A stretch of DNA of 64,000 nucleotides from JABDCD01 sp964469525 (GTDB taxonomy: Bacteria; Pseudomonadota; Alphaproteobacteria; Rickettsiales; SXRF01): contig CAYXYU010000001.1 of the NCBI GenBank assembly GCA_964469525.1, forward strand, positions 248,001 to 312,000. Direction: 5' to 3'. Shown one piece after another: positions 35,158 to 45,081 of the stretch. A program made the translations under genes and the position numbers. The stretch's first letter is position 1. Every line of letters begins with the position of its first letter. The notes under the pieces were generated by a model, which saw nothing but the letters and a program-made list of their open reading frames with translations, was not told the origin of the DNA and made no database searches.

Positions 35158-35772
35158 ATGATGCCCATTCATATATCCAGAACCTCCACCGATTACCTAC
35201 GAAAAATTAAGGTATTGGTCGTCGACAGCGACCAGCGGATCATCGATCTGATGGTCAATGTGCTGCAGCATCTCGGGTTCAGGGACATCTTCGGAGCCAG
35301 GGATGGCTTTAGGGCCGTGCAGACCATGCGTGGGCACGATATTGACCTAATTATCACCGACTGGGAACTGCGGCCGTTTGAAGAAGAGCATCCCCTCGAC
35401 CTGCCTCCGAACCCGGTGATTTATTCCGAGCTGTGGACGCCGGTGCCGCCGGAGGACGGCGCCTGCCTGGTCAAGTATATCCGCGCGTCGAAATATTCCC
35501 CGAATCCGTATGTACCGGTCATCATGCTGACCGGCCTTGGCCTGCGCGACCATATTGAATACGCGCGCGATTGCGGCGTCAACGAAATCATGCTCAAGCC
35601 ATTGTCGATGGAGCGCCTATGCCAGCGTATCACGGCCATCATCGACGCTCCTCGTCCCTTCGTCACCGCCACGGCCTATCAGGGGCCGTGCCGGCGGAGA
35701 AACCCCGACCCCTGCTTCAAGGGAAAGGAGCGGCGGCGCAAGGATGTCAAAGTCTTTAAGCATGGTAAGTAA
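35158..35772 (+). CDS. Response regulator receiver-domain protein with internal insertion
   Basis: A 205-residue protein with a CheY-like receiver: IKVLVVDSDQRIIDLM, then LIITDWEL (phosphoacceptor Asp, about residue 66), VPVIMLTGLG (Thr) and EIMLKPLSMERL (Lys). Between the Asp and the Thr strand is an insertion of about 30 residues (PFEEEHPLDLPPNPVIYSELW...), unusual for this domain. There is no DNA-binding output domain, only a basic, Cys-containing tail. The start ATG 35158 follows AGAGAG. It is probably co-transcribed with the next gene, 11 bases downstream. Confidence 0.85.
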   Translation: MMPIHISRTSTDYLRKIKVLVVDSDQRIIDLMVNVLQHLGFRDIFGARDGFRAVQTMRGHDIDLIITDWELRPFEEEHPLDLPPNPVIYSELWTPVPPEDGACLVKYIRASKYSPNPYVPVIMLTGLGLRDHIEYARDCGVNEIMLKPLSMERLCQRITAIIDAPRPFVTATAYQGPCRRRNPDPCFKGKERRRKDVKVFKHGK

Positions 35773-35783
35773 AGGAGTAAAAG

Positions 35784-36293
35784 GTGCCAGTTCTGCATCC
35801 GAAGAAAAAAACTGAACCGTACCTGACAATTCCCGAAAATATCCTGCGCCGGAAGATTGGAGCGCATGTCAAATTGAGCGATATTTTCACAGCGGATAAA
35901 ATCCATGAGTGCCAGGACATCATCGATCAGGCGCTGGCAGACCTGCTCCGAGAAATGGAAACCGAGCTGGCCGGTGCCGGTAATGCTTATATCATCTGTG
36001 TGGATGACCGGGCACAGGCTGCAAAGGCCCTGGAGAAAGTCGCAGCGGTGGCGGGCAGCATCAAGCATCGCATGGAGTCGCTCGATTTTGCGTTCGGTTT
36101 CCGGGTTGCGCAATCGCTCTGTGACTATCTATGCGGCGCTCTTGCCTCCAGCCAGGACACGTTGCTGATTGTGTGCAAGCACATCGCCGTATTGAACATC
36201 ATCATCCGAGATCAAGTCAAAGGCGATGGCGGAATCATGGGACAGGAAATACTAGGCAATCTGGATACGCTGATTAAAAAATCCCGAAAGTAA
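35784..36293 (+). CDS. Unknown protein paired with the receiver protein
   Basis: A 169-residue, largely helical protein. Segments include VKLSDIFTADKIHECQDIIDQ, LREMETELAGAGNAYI, and a C-terminal bundle LIVCKHIAVLNIIIRDQ. No catalytic motif is recognised. Its tight pairing with a stand-alone receiver and its helical-bundle character make a phosphotransfer (HPt), phosphatase (CheZ-like) or adaptor role possible. A histidine in CKHIAVL lies on a predicted helix, but a true HPt motif is not established. Confidence 0.65.
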   Translation: MPVLHPKKKTEPYLTIPENILRRKIGAHVKLSDIFTADKIHECQDIIDQALADLLREMETELAGAGNAYIICVDDRAQAAKALEKVAAVAGSIKHRMESLDFAFGFRVAQSLCDYLCGALASSQDTLLIVCKHIAVLNIIIRDQVKGDGGIMGQEILGNLDTLIKKSRK

Positions 36294-36294
36294 G

Positions 36295-37623
36295 TTATTC
36301 CAGGCTGTAAACTGTATCGCCGCCGACCACGGTGCGCACCGCCCTGCCCCTGGTTTTCCATTCGTCAAAAGGTGAGTTGAGCGACTTGCTGACAAACTGC
36401 TTGGGGTCCATCACCCATTCCCGGTCGAGGTCGATCAGCGTCAAGTCAGCGCGCGCGCCTTTTTTCAAACGTCCTGCCGGGACGCCAATGATATCCGCGG
36501 GCTTATAGGTCATCGCTGCGATGATATCGCGCAGTGGCATGATCTTGTTATGATACAGCGACAGGGACAGCGGTAGCATGGTTTCCAGCCCGACGATCCC
36601 ATAGGAAGCTGAAGAGAGCGGTACGCGCTTGCTTTCCTGGTCGTGCGGCGCGTGGTCGGTGGCGATGGCGTCGATGGTGCCGTCCTTCAGGCCTTCGATC
36701 ACCGCCAGCCGATCGCGCTCGGCGCGCAAGGGAGGATTCATCTTGCTGAAAGTGCGGTATTCGCGCACTGCCTCGTCGGTCAGGCTGAAGTGGTGTGGCG
36801 CTGCCTCGGCAGTGACGCGCAGGCCTTTCTTCTTCGCACGTCGAACGGCGTCGATCGCCTCGGCGGTGGAGATATGCAGCACATGGTACTGGGCGCCGGT
36901 CAGTTCAGCAAGAATGATGTCGCGCTCAACCATCACTGCTTCGGCGGCGTTCGGCACGCCCGCCAAGCCAAGCTGCGCTGAGACGATACCCTCGTTCATG
37001 CAACTGCCGCGCGACAGGTGCAAATCTTCCGCATGCTGCGCCACCGGCACGCCGAGGTCGCGCGCGTAGGCCAGCGCCTTGCGCATGACGCCGGCGTTCA
37101 TTACCGGCAACCCGTCGTCGGTGAAGCCGACCGCGCCGGCTTCGCGCAGCAGGCCCATCTCGGTGATTTCCTCGCCCTTCTGGCCCTTGGTGATGGCGGC
37201 GTAGGTGCGGACGTTGACATACGCCGTCTCGCGCGCCCGCTTGTGGATGAAGGCGACCAGCGCGATATCGTCGATCACCGGCTTGGTGTTGGGCATGCAG
37301 GCCACGGTGGTGATGCCACCGGCCGCCGCCGACTTGCTGCCGGTAGCGATGGTTTCCTTGTATTCCTGCCCCGGCTCGCGGAAATGCACCTGGATGTCGA
37401 GCAGCCCCGGCGTCAGCAGATGCCCCTTGCAGTCAACGACCTCCGCCCCTTCCGGCGCGTTCTTCGCCAGCGCGGGACCGAAATCAGCGATGGAATCCCC
37501 AATAGTAAGCAAGTCGCCTTTCTTATCCAGACCCGACTCGGGATCGAACAGGCGGGCGTCGGTATAGATGACGTTTTTGTTCGGGTCGTTTTTGTGCGTG
37601 GGGAGGGTGAAATGCTGTTTCAT
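36295..37623 (-). CDS. pyrC: Dihydroorotase (class I) with altered metal motif
   Basis: A 442-residue amidohydrolase acting after PyrB in pyrimidine synthesis. Most metal and substrate residues are present: FTDDGLP (Asp), VAQHAEDL (His), HVLHIST (His), ATDHAPH (Asp), and NPPLR. The first metal motif, normally His-x-His, reads DIQVHFREPG, so its first histidine is glutamine. In related alphaproteobacterial PyrC-like proteins next to pyrB this motif is often degenerate, and some are non-catalytic partners of PyrB. The start at 37623 overlaps the metallopeptidase-like gene by four bases (ATGA). Confidence 0.88.
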   Translation of the reverse strand: MKQHFTLPTHKNDPNKNVIYTDARLFDPESGLDKKGDLLTIGDSIADFGPALAKNAPEGAEVVDCKGHLLTPGLLDIQVHFREPGQEYKETIATGSKSAAAGGITTVACMPNTKPVIDDIALVAFIHKRARETAYVNVRTYAAITKGQKGEEITEMGLLREAGAVGFTDDGLPVMNAGVMRKALAYARDLGVPVAQHAEDLHLSRGSCMNEGIVSAQLGLAGVPNAAEAVMVERDIILAELTGAQYHVLHISTAEAIDAVRRAKKKGLRVTAEAAPHHFSLTDEAVREYRTFSKMNPPLRAERDRLAVIEGLKDGTIDAIATDHAPHDQESKRVPLSSASYGIVGLETMLPLSLSLYHNKIMPLRDIIAAMTYKPADIIGVPAGRLKKGARADLTLIDLDREWVMDPKQFVSKSLNSPFDEWKTRGRAVRTVVGGDTVYSLE

Positions 37624-38609
37624 TTGCCCTTCCCCTGCTTTTTGCATTTAATACTGATTTCCTTTTCAGCCGTGTTGACGATTTCATCGATTTTCTTTGA
37701 AATGAGTGATTGTATCGCGTTTTGATCGTCCTCAGGTGACAACTGGTTCACTTTATTCTTGAAATCCTTGTCAATGCTTCTGACAATAATATTCTTTAGC
37801 AGCTTCCTATCTTTCATTATATCTTCCGGAGGTTTATCTTGCAGGCACAAAGCAATGTCGAGCGGTATAATCGATTTTGCATATTGTTTGAATAGAGCAG
37901 ATTTACATTTCCGGGGATGCACCATCAGCTGCTCTAGAACATAATTGAAAGATTCAAAAGGATCTTTTTCCGACTGATATGCGCGTGCATTAGCTAATTC
38001 AGGAAGATTCCGCTGGCTTTCAACCGAGAAAATTAGGTTCCATAGGGGATTTTGCGAATGCAATCCTGATTCCTGAGAGACACGCAATTGCATGTCTTTC
38101 TTAGCCAGCATCGCGGCCTGGTCTTTTCCCGGGATTTTAAATGTCAGTGGCGATTGATCATCAATGAAATGCAAAAGCTCATGAGTTATTAGGACATCGT
38201 CAGGACTCAATACTGTGATAATCGGGGTGAAGCTAAAAATGTTATTTTCAGTTTGCGTCCTCGATCTATAAGAGCCCCCTGCAGATATGGTATCACCTAT
38301 ACTTGCTTGATCTCTATCCGCAACAAAATGTCCATGTAGCTTCACAAAAGCATTCCACAAGTCAGGGGATTTGAGTTTGGCAAGGCTCTGCCAAGTATTC
38401 TCCAAAAACTGCCATCGTTCATCTTCTTCCCATCTGGCATCATTGATCTGCGTTTGTATATGCGCCAACAGATCAGAAAAAGTACGGATGCTGCCCGCTT
38501 CCTCTTGCCTCCTTGGATAAGCAAAATCGTAAGACTCAAAATCCTGTGGTGGGAGGAATCCTCGCTTATCCAAGGTAGCGGCAAGATTTGTTAATGATTG
38601 AGGAGGCAT
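37620..38609 (-). CDS. Putative zinc metallopeptidase (HELLH), inserted between pyrB and pyrC
   Basis: A 329-residue protein with no named family recognised. Residues 143-147 are HELLH within VLITHELLHFIDD, a zincin HExxH motif with a following Asp, similar to bacterial toxin/effector metalloproteases. A conserved-looking FESFNYVLEQLMVHP (about 218-231) could supply a third ligand (E226). No signal peptide is seen, and the C-terminus is Lys-rich. Its AT-rich base and codon use differ sharply from pyrB and pyrC, which suggests acquisition by transfer, yet its reading frame is coupled to pyrC by an ATGA overlap. Proteolysis is inferred from the motif only. Confidence 0.7.
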   Translation of the reverse strand: MPPQSLTNLAATLDKRGFLPPQDFESYDFAYPRRQEEAGSIRTFSDLLAHIQTQINDARWEEDERWQFLENTWQSLAKLKSPDLWNAFVKLHGHFVADRDQASIGDTISAGGSYRSRTQTENNIFSFTPIITVLSPDDVLITHELLHFIDDQSPLTFKIPGKDQAAMLAKKDMQLRVSQESGLHSQNPLWNLIFSVESQRNLPELANARAYQSEKDPFESFNYVLEQLMVHPRKCKSALFKQYAKSIIPLDIALCLQDKPPEDIMKDRKLLKNIIVRSIDKDFKNKVNQLSPEDDQNAIQSLISKKIDEIVNTAEKEISIKCKKQGKGK

Positions 38610-38616
38610 GGCTCAT

Positions 38617-39573
38617 TTAACCTGTATTGCCGGCTAACAGCTCCAGCACGGCCTGCCTGACGGCCACGCCCATTTCGACCTGATGCAAGATGATGCTGCG
38701 GTTGATGTCGTCGGCCAGCTGGCTGTCGATTTCGACGCCGCGGTTGATCGGACCGGGATGCATGATCAGCGCGTCGGGCTTGGCGTGCGACAGTTTTTCC
38801 GCGTCCAGCCCCCAGAAGTGGAAGTATTCACGGAACGAGGGGATGAAATTGCCTTCCATGCGCTCGGTCTGCAGCCTGAGCATCATGATGATGTCGCAGT
38901 TCTCCAGGCCCTTTCGCATGTCGGTGAATGGCTCGACGCCGAAGGACTCCGGATAGGGCAGCATCAGCGTCGGCGGGGCGATGATGCGCACCTTCGCGCC
39001 GAGCAGGTTCAGGAGCTTGATGTTGGAACGGGCGACGCGGCTGTGCAGCACGTCGCCGCAGATAGCCACGCGCAGGCCCTTGATTTTGCCCTTATGCTCC
39101 ATGATGGTCAGCGCGTCGAGCAGTGCCTGGGTCGGGTGTTCGTGGCAGCCATCGCCGCCATTGATGACCGAGCAGTTCACTTTCCGCGCCAGCAGATGCA
39201 CGGCGCCGGATTCCTGGTGCCGCACGGCGATGAAATCAGGATGCATGGCATTGATGGTCATCGCCGTGTCGATCAGCGTCTCGCCCTTCTTCACCGAAGA
39301 GGATGCGACTGACATATTGATGACATCGGCCCCGAGCCGCTTGCCAGCCAATTCAAAGCTGGTGCGGGTACGGGTCGAGTTCTCGAAGAACAGGTTGACC
39401 AGCGTGCGGCCTTTCAGGATAGCGTGCTTCTTATCGGGTTCGCGGTTCTTGGCGATGTAGTAGCGGGCGCGGTCGAGGATGGTATAAACGTCGGCTTCCG
39501 AAAGCCCGTCGATACCCAGCAAGTGCCGGTGGTTGAAAGGCGGAGGCGTAACTTCGGCAGGCTTGGCTTTCAT
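38617..39573 (-). CDS. pyrB: Aspartate carbamoyltransferase catalytic subunit
   Basis: A 318-residue enzyme joining carbamoyl phosphate and aspartate. The carbamoyl-phosphate site is FFENSTRTRTSFELAGKRLG. HPTQALLDALT, CGDVLHSRVARSN, RLQTERM and MHPGPINRGVEI are diagnostic. MKAKPAEV at 39573 is the preferred start. It heads an operon with the metallopeptidase-like gene and pyrC. Confidence 0.96.
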   Translation of the reverse strand: MKAKPAEVTPPPFNHRHLLGIDGLSEADVYTILDRARYYIAKNREPDKKHAILKGRTLVNLFFENSTRTRTSFELAGKRLGADVINMSVASSSVKKGETLIDTAMTINAMHPDFIAVRHQESGAVHLLARKVNCSVINGGDGCHEHPTQALLDALTIMEHKGKIKGLRVAICGDVLHSRVARSNIKLLNLLGAKVRIIAPPTLMLPYPESFGVEPFTDMRKGLENCDIIMMLRLQTERMEGNFIPSFREYFHFWGLDAEKLSHAKPDALIMHPGPINRGVEIDSQLADDINRSIILHQVEMGVAVRQAVLELLAGNTG

Positions 39574-39671
39574 CAAGGCCCAGAGATAACCACAGTTCCT
39601 GCCTTGAGGCAATGTATAAAATGCACGGATTAACCGATGTTTAACCGGTATGTGCCTATGGTGGAAACGCT

Positions 39672-40538
39672 ATGAAGCGTTCAATCGCCCCGCTACTGCT
39701 GTTCGTCCTTACCGCTTGTGCTGAAGGCATGGGGGTTATCAATGACTGGCAGCAGGCGGTTCCCACGACGCCGGTGGAGCTAACGCCGCCGCCGACCAAC
39801 GGCGAAATGATAGCTGAAGCCGCTAAAAATGCTGAACAAAAAGGCGATTTCTCGCAGGCAGCGCAGCTGTATGGAAAAATGTATGAGAAAAACCCTCAGA
39901 TTTTGCTAGCCATGGCGGAGAGCTATCGCCGTTCAGGTGACTATACCGGGGCGCTGACCGTGTATGACATGCTGCTGGAAAAGGAGCCCGGCTCGCTTGA
40001 TGCGCTGGAAGGCAAAGGGCTGACCCTGCTCGCGCGCGGCGACATCGATGCGCCCGTACCGCTGTTCGAGGCGATAATGAAGGAAGACCCCAAGCGTTGG
40101 AAAACCCTGAACGCACTGGGTATCCTGTTCATCACGCGCAGCATGCAGCCGGAAGCGCAACAATATTTTACGGAAGCACTCAAACATAGTGCCGATAATG
40201 CAGTTATTTACAATAACATGGGAATGTCGCAGGCACTCGATCGTCATTTTGACGATGCGAGTGCCTGCATGCAGCGCGCCACGGAACTGGCTGGAGAAAC
40301 GCCCCGGCGGCGGCGCATCGAGCTTAACAAAGCACTGGTGCTGGCCAGCAGCGGCAAGATGGATGAGGCGGGAGAAACCGCAAAGAAATATTATACGGGT
40401 GAGAAACTCGGCAAGATACTCGATCTGTATGGCCGCATTGCGAAAGATGAGGCGCTAGCAGCTTCCTATCTCATGATGGCGGCAACGGAAAATCGTGTGA
40501 TATATCCGGAAATGGAAGCGTCTAACACCAGGCAATAA
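39672..40538 (+). CDS. TPR lipoprotein (TadD-like)
   Basis: A 288-residue lipoprotein. The signal ends in the lipobox LTAC (Cys about 16). A Pro/Thr-rich linker follows, then five or more tetratricopeptide repeats (such as QKGDFSQAAQLYGKMYEKNP and RSGDYTGALTVYDMLLEKEP). TadD-type proteins help assemble Tad/Flp pili or secretin complexes, but no other tad gene is in the window, so the role is only suggested. It is divergent from pyrB and convergent with hemC. Confidence 0.8.
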   Translation: MKRSIAPLLLFVLTACAEGMGVINDWQQAVPTTPVELTPPPTNGEMIAEAAKNAEQKGDFSQAAQLYGKMYEKNPQILLAMAESYRRSGDYTGALTVYDMLLEKEPGSLDALEGKGLTLLARGDIDAPVPLFEAIMKEDPKRWKTLNALGILFITRSMQPEAQQYFTEALKHSADNAVIYNNMGMSQALDRHFDDASACMQRATELAGETPRRRRIELNKALVLASSGKMDEAGETAKKYYTGEKLGKILDLYGRIAKDEALAASYLMMAATENRVIYPEMEASNTRQ

Positions 40539-40546
40539 GCGAAAAT

Positions 40547-41485
40547 CTATTGCTGCAGGAATTCCTTACCCGCCTTTTCCATTAGCTTGTGCCCCGACTC
40601 GGTACCGATTTTTTCAGCGTCCCTGGCATCTCCCTGCACATCGACAAGGTGATGGGCGCTGCCGTCCGGCTTGGCGATCAGCCCCCGGAAGTGGATTTTT
40701 CCCCCATCCACCGCGGCATGGCCGGCGATCGGCGTGCTGCAGGAGCCGTCCAGCACGCGCAGGAATGCCCTCTCGCAGGCGACCGCCTGCTCCGTCGGCA
40801 GGTGCGACAGCGGCTTCAGCAGCCCGAGCGCCAGCGGGTCGTTCCTGCGGCAGACGATGGCAAGCGCTCCCTGACCCACGGCGGGCAGGAAAGTATCAAG
40901 TGACAGCACGATTCCGGGCACAGCGGTGAGATGCAGGCGGTTGACCCCCGCCCGGGCCAGCATGGTGGTGCGTATCTCGCCGCGCTCGATTTTATGCAGC
41001 CGCGTCTGCACATTGCCGCGTAGTGTAACGACATGCAGGTCGGGGCGGTGCATCAGCATCTGCGCCGTGCGGCGCAGCGACGAGGTGCCGAAGGTGGCGC
41101 CCTGCGGAATATCCTTGAGGGCATGAATCCCCTGCCCGACCAGCATGTCGCGCGGATCCTCGCGTTTCAGCATGCAGCCAATGGTAAGTCCTTCCGGCAG
41201 CGTGGTTTCCATGTCCTTGGCCGAATGCACTGCGAGATCGATGGTACCGGCCAGCAGCGCCTCGTCGATTTCCTTGGTGAACATGCCTTTGCCCATGCCG
41301 ACGTCCGCCAGCCGCTGCTCCTGGAAGCGATCGGCGGTGGTGACCATGCTGAGGATTTCGAGATATCCCTGTTCGCCCAGCTTCGGCCATGCGCCCAGCA
41401 GCTTGAGGCGAAGTTCCTGTGCCTGCTTCAGGGCCAGCGCGCTTTTCCTTGTGCCGATACGGATTCTTTTTGCTACGGTAGGCAT
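40547..41485 (-). CDS. hemC: Porphobilinogen deaminase (hydroxymethylbilane synthase)
   Basis: A 312-residue enzyme polymerising four porphobilinogens into hydroxymethylbilane for heme. IGTRKSALALKQAQEL, HSAKDMETTLPEGL, GTSSLRRTAQ and the dipyrromethane-cofactor cysteine in RVLDGSCSTPIAGHA are all present. It is divergent from tsaD with 45 bases between the starts. Confidence 0.96.
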   Translation of the reverse strand: MPTVAKRIRIGTRKSALALKQAQELRLKLLGAWPKLGEQGYLEILSMVTTADRFQEQRLADVGMGKGMFTKEIDEALLAGTIDLAVHSAKDMETTLPEGLTIGCMLKREDPRDMLVGQGIHALKDIPQGATFGTSSLRRTAQMLMHRPDLHVVTLRGNVQTRLHKIERGEIRTTMLARAGVNRLHLTAVPGIVLSLDTFLPAVGQGALAIVCRRNDPLALGLLKPLSHLPTEQAVACERAFLRVLDGSCSTPIAGHAAVDGGKIHFRGLIAKPDGSAHHLVDVQGDARDAEKIGTESGHKLMEKAGKEFLQQ

Positions 41486-41530
41486 GCTTAGTGTACTAGG
41501 CTATGAGGAATAAAATTCAAAGGTTTTTTT

Positions 41531-42544
41531 ATGCTGATGCTGGGAATCGAGACCAGCTGTGATGAAACGGCGGCGGCAGTGGTTTCCGATGCTAAGGAAA
41601 TTCGTTCCAATGTGATACTGTCGCAGACGGCCGAGCATCTTCCCTATGGCGGCGTGGTGCCTGAAATCGCGGCGCGCGCGCATCTCGACCACATTGATGC
41701 AGTCATTGACAAGGCACTGACGGATGCTGGCATACGGCTTCCCGATATCGATGCGGTTGCCGCCACTGGCGGGCCAGGGCTGATCGGCGGCGTCATTGTC
41801 GGGGTCATGATTGGCAAGGCCATTGCCTCGGTGCAGAAGAAGCCGTTCCTTGCGGTCAATCACCTCGAAGCCCATGCGCTGACAGCGCGATTGACGGGCA
41901 ACGTACCCTTTCCCTACCTTTTGCTGCTGGTATCGGGAGGGCATTGTCAGTTTCTTTCCGTTGAAGGTGTCGGGCGTTATCGAAAACTGGGGGGAACGGT
42001 GGATGATGCGCTCGGCGAGGCGTTCGACAAGATCGCCAAGATGCTTGGCCTTGAGTATCCCGGCGGTCCAGCGGTGGAAAAATTGGCACGTGGGGGAAAT
42101 GAGCAGGCTTATGATTTTCCGGTTCCGATGAGGGGCCGTAAGGGCTGCGATTTTTCCTTCTCCGGACTGAAAACGGCGGTGCGGTTCAAAACGCAGGAAA
42201 TCGGTATGCCCACTGAACAACAAAAAGCCGACCTCTGCGCCTCGTTCCAATATACCGTCGGCGAGGCCGTCACCGACCGCGCGCGGCATGCCGTCGCCAT
42301 GTTCCGGGAAATGCATCCGCAGGCAGCGCATTTTGTGCTGGCGGGCGGAGTGGCGGCCAACCAGTATCTGCGTGGGCGATTGGAATCGGTGGTACGGGAA
42401 TACGGTATGACACTGACCGCGCCGCCCATCAGGCTCTGCACCGACAACGCAGCCATGATTGCCTGGGCGGGCCTCGAGCGTCTCATGCTCGGGATGGTGG
42501 ACGAACTCGATTTCGAGCCAAAGGCAAGATGGCCGCTGGAATAA
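41531..42544 (+). CDS. tsaD: tRNA N6-threonylcarbamoyladenosine synthase subunit TsaD
   Basis: A 337-residue ASKHA-fold protein of the t6A37 tRNA-modification complex. LGIETSCDETAAAVV, the metal-binding NHLEAHAL (HxxxH), LVSGGH, VDDALGEAFDKIAKMLG and LAGGVAANQYLR are diagnostic. It is convergent with the modA-like gene, four bases apart. The partners tsaB, tsaC and tsaE are not in the window. Confidence 0.96.
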   Translation: MLMLGIETSCDETAAAVVSDAKEIRSNVILSQTAEHLPYGGVVPEIAARAHLDHIDAVIDKALTDAGIRLPDIDAVAATGGPGLIGGVIVGVMIGKAIASVQKKPFLAVNHLEAHALTARLTGNVPFPYLLLLVSGGHCQFLSVEGVGRYRKLGGTVDDALGEAFDKIAKMLGLEYPGGPAVEKLARGGNEQAYDFPVPMRGRKGCDFSFSGLKTAVRFKTQEIGMPTEQQKADLCASFQYTVGEAVTDRARHAVAMFREMHPQAAHFVLAGGVAANQYLRGRLESVVREYGMTLTAPPIRLCTDNAAMIAWAGLERLMLGMVDELDFEPKARWPLE

Positions 42545-42548
42545 ACCG

Positions 42549-43295
42549 CTACTTCAGTACGAAGCCGTTTCTTTGCAAAATACTTTTTGCTTCATAAGAC
42601 TTCAGGTATTCGAGAAATTTCCGCGCCTCGTCCATGTTTTCGCCAGCGATAACCACCGCGTGATACTCGATCGGTTTATGTGATTTTTCCGGTAGCAGGT
42701 CGAGCACGCGCACATCGCTGCGGCCGATGACCGTGGAGTGGAAGAACACGCCGTAGGCGTGATGCTGCGCGACCATCTCGATCATCTCATCCAGCCGCTT
42801 GATATAAAGGGTATAGGCTTCGAGATCGCCGGAAACGCGCAGGTTGCGCAGTGCCTCCCTGCCATACACGCCTTCCATCAGAGTTTCCGGATGGCCGACC
42901 ACGAAGCGCTGCTCGCCCTCCATCTGGTTGATCAGCGCCGCTCGGGGAAAACGTTCCTTCAGGTTCACCGTCAGCGGGCTGTCTCCCGGACCGGCCAGCG
43001 CCAGCCGGCCCCTTGCTATCGGTGTCTGCGAATAGACATCGGTCAGCCCCTGTGCCTTCAGTTGCTCGATCCATGCCAGCTTCGGCGTGATCAATACGTC
43101 GGCGGCAGCGCCTTCCATGATCTGCGTCGCTTGCATTGCGCTGGGCGCAAAGGAGATATTGACGGCTACATGCCGGTCACGCGTGTAGCTGCGGGCGATC
43201 TCGGCGATCGCGATACCCATGCTGTGGTCGGCCATGAGAGTGATGGTATGTACCGACATGAGGGTGTGGGCGGGAGAAGATAAGATAATTGTCAT
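42549..43295 (-). CDS. ModA-like substrate-binding protein (5' end within a repeat)
   Basis: A periplasmic binding protein of about 248 residues related to molybdate-binding ModA (SBP_bac_11). It shows ITLMADHSMGIAIAEIARSY, AVNISFAPSAMQATQIMEGAAADVLIT, then IARGRLALAGPG and HAYGVFFHSTVIG. No modB or modC follows, so the ligand and transporter are unknown. The signal sequence is unclear. ATG 43295, inside the right arm of the family C repeat, gives MTIILSSPAHTL, lacking basic residues. A longer frame adds KRKKLLCLWLWIPAFAG, a better signal but with no obvious start codon. The repeat appears to have disturbed or replaced the original 5' end. Confidence 0.7.
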   Translation of the reverse strand: MTIILSSPAHTLMSVHTITLMADHSMGIAIAEIARSYTRDRHVAVNISFAPSAMQATQIMEGAAADVLITPKLAWIEQLKAQGLTDVYSQTPIARGRLALAGPGDSPLTVNLKERFPRAALINQMEGEQRFVVGHPETLMEGVYGREALRNLRVSGDLEAYTLYIKRLDEMIEMVAQHHAYGVFFHSTVIGRSDVRVLDLLPEKSHKPIEYHAVVIAGENMDEARKFLEYLKSYEAKSILQRNGFVLK

Positions 43296-43414
43296 TCCCG
43301 CGAAGGCGGGAATCCATAACCACAAGCAAAGTAATTTTTTACGTTTATTGACCTTGGCGTTGTACTCAAACTTCCATGCTCTGGCATATGGATTCCCGCC
43401 TTCGCGGGAATGAC
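43291..43414. repeat. Palindromic repeat, family C (GTCATTCCCGCGAAGGCGGGAAT type)
   Basis: The arms GTCATTCCCGCGAAGGCGGG and its exact complement at the other end, each a hairpin, enclose about 70 AT-rich bases. It spans the gap between the modA-like and hflX genes and overlaps the modA start region. Confidence 0.95.
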
Positions 43415-43425
43415 GGCTCCTTTTA

Positions 43426-44664
<1,239 letters not shown>

Positions 44665-44721
44665 AGTCTATCCGTCACCACAGAAATGGCGTTGCTGGAC
44701 CGCTTCCTCCGGTTTGAGGGA

Positions 44722-45006
44722 TTACCCCTCCGCAGGAGCGGTCGCCGCCTGCTGTGCTTGCTGCGCGGTGTCGACGCCCTCTTCTTCGTACAGCGTCACC
44801 GGCGCCGAAGGTACCACGGTGGCAATGGTGTGCTTGTACACCAGCTGCACCTGCGGGCCGCGGCGCAGCAGGAGGGAGAAGTTATCGAACCCGGTGATGT
44901 TGCCCTGTAACTTCACGCCGTTGGAAAGGAAGATGGTTACCGGGATTTTCTTTTTGCGCAGGGTGTTTAAGAACACATCCTGAATATTCTGTGATTTCTC
45001 GGCCAT
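44722..45006 (-). CDS. hfq: RNA chaperone Hfq
   Basis: A 94-residue hexameric Sm-like protein that pairs small RNAs with mRNAs. Sm1 is seen in QDVFLNTLRKKKIPVTIFL and GVKLQGNITGFDNF; Sm2 is LVYKHTIATVVPS with the KH motif. The Ala/Gln-rich C-tail is short. A strong GGAGG precedes ATG 45006. It heads the hfq-hflX operon. Confidence 0.97.
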   Translation of the reverse strand: MAEKSQNIQDVFLNTLRKKKIPVTIFLSNGVKLQGNITGFDNFSLLLRRGPQVQLVYKHTIATVVPSAPVTLYEEEGVDTAQQAQQAATAPAEG

Positions 45007-45081
45007 AGGGCCTCCGTTTTTTATTATTATTGTTGTTTCTGCGTCCTGCGGAACGCGTCAGCGTCGGCGCAAGATGAAGGG

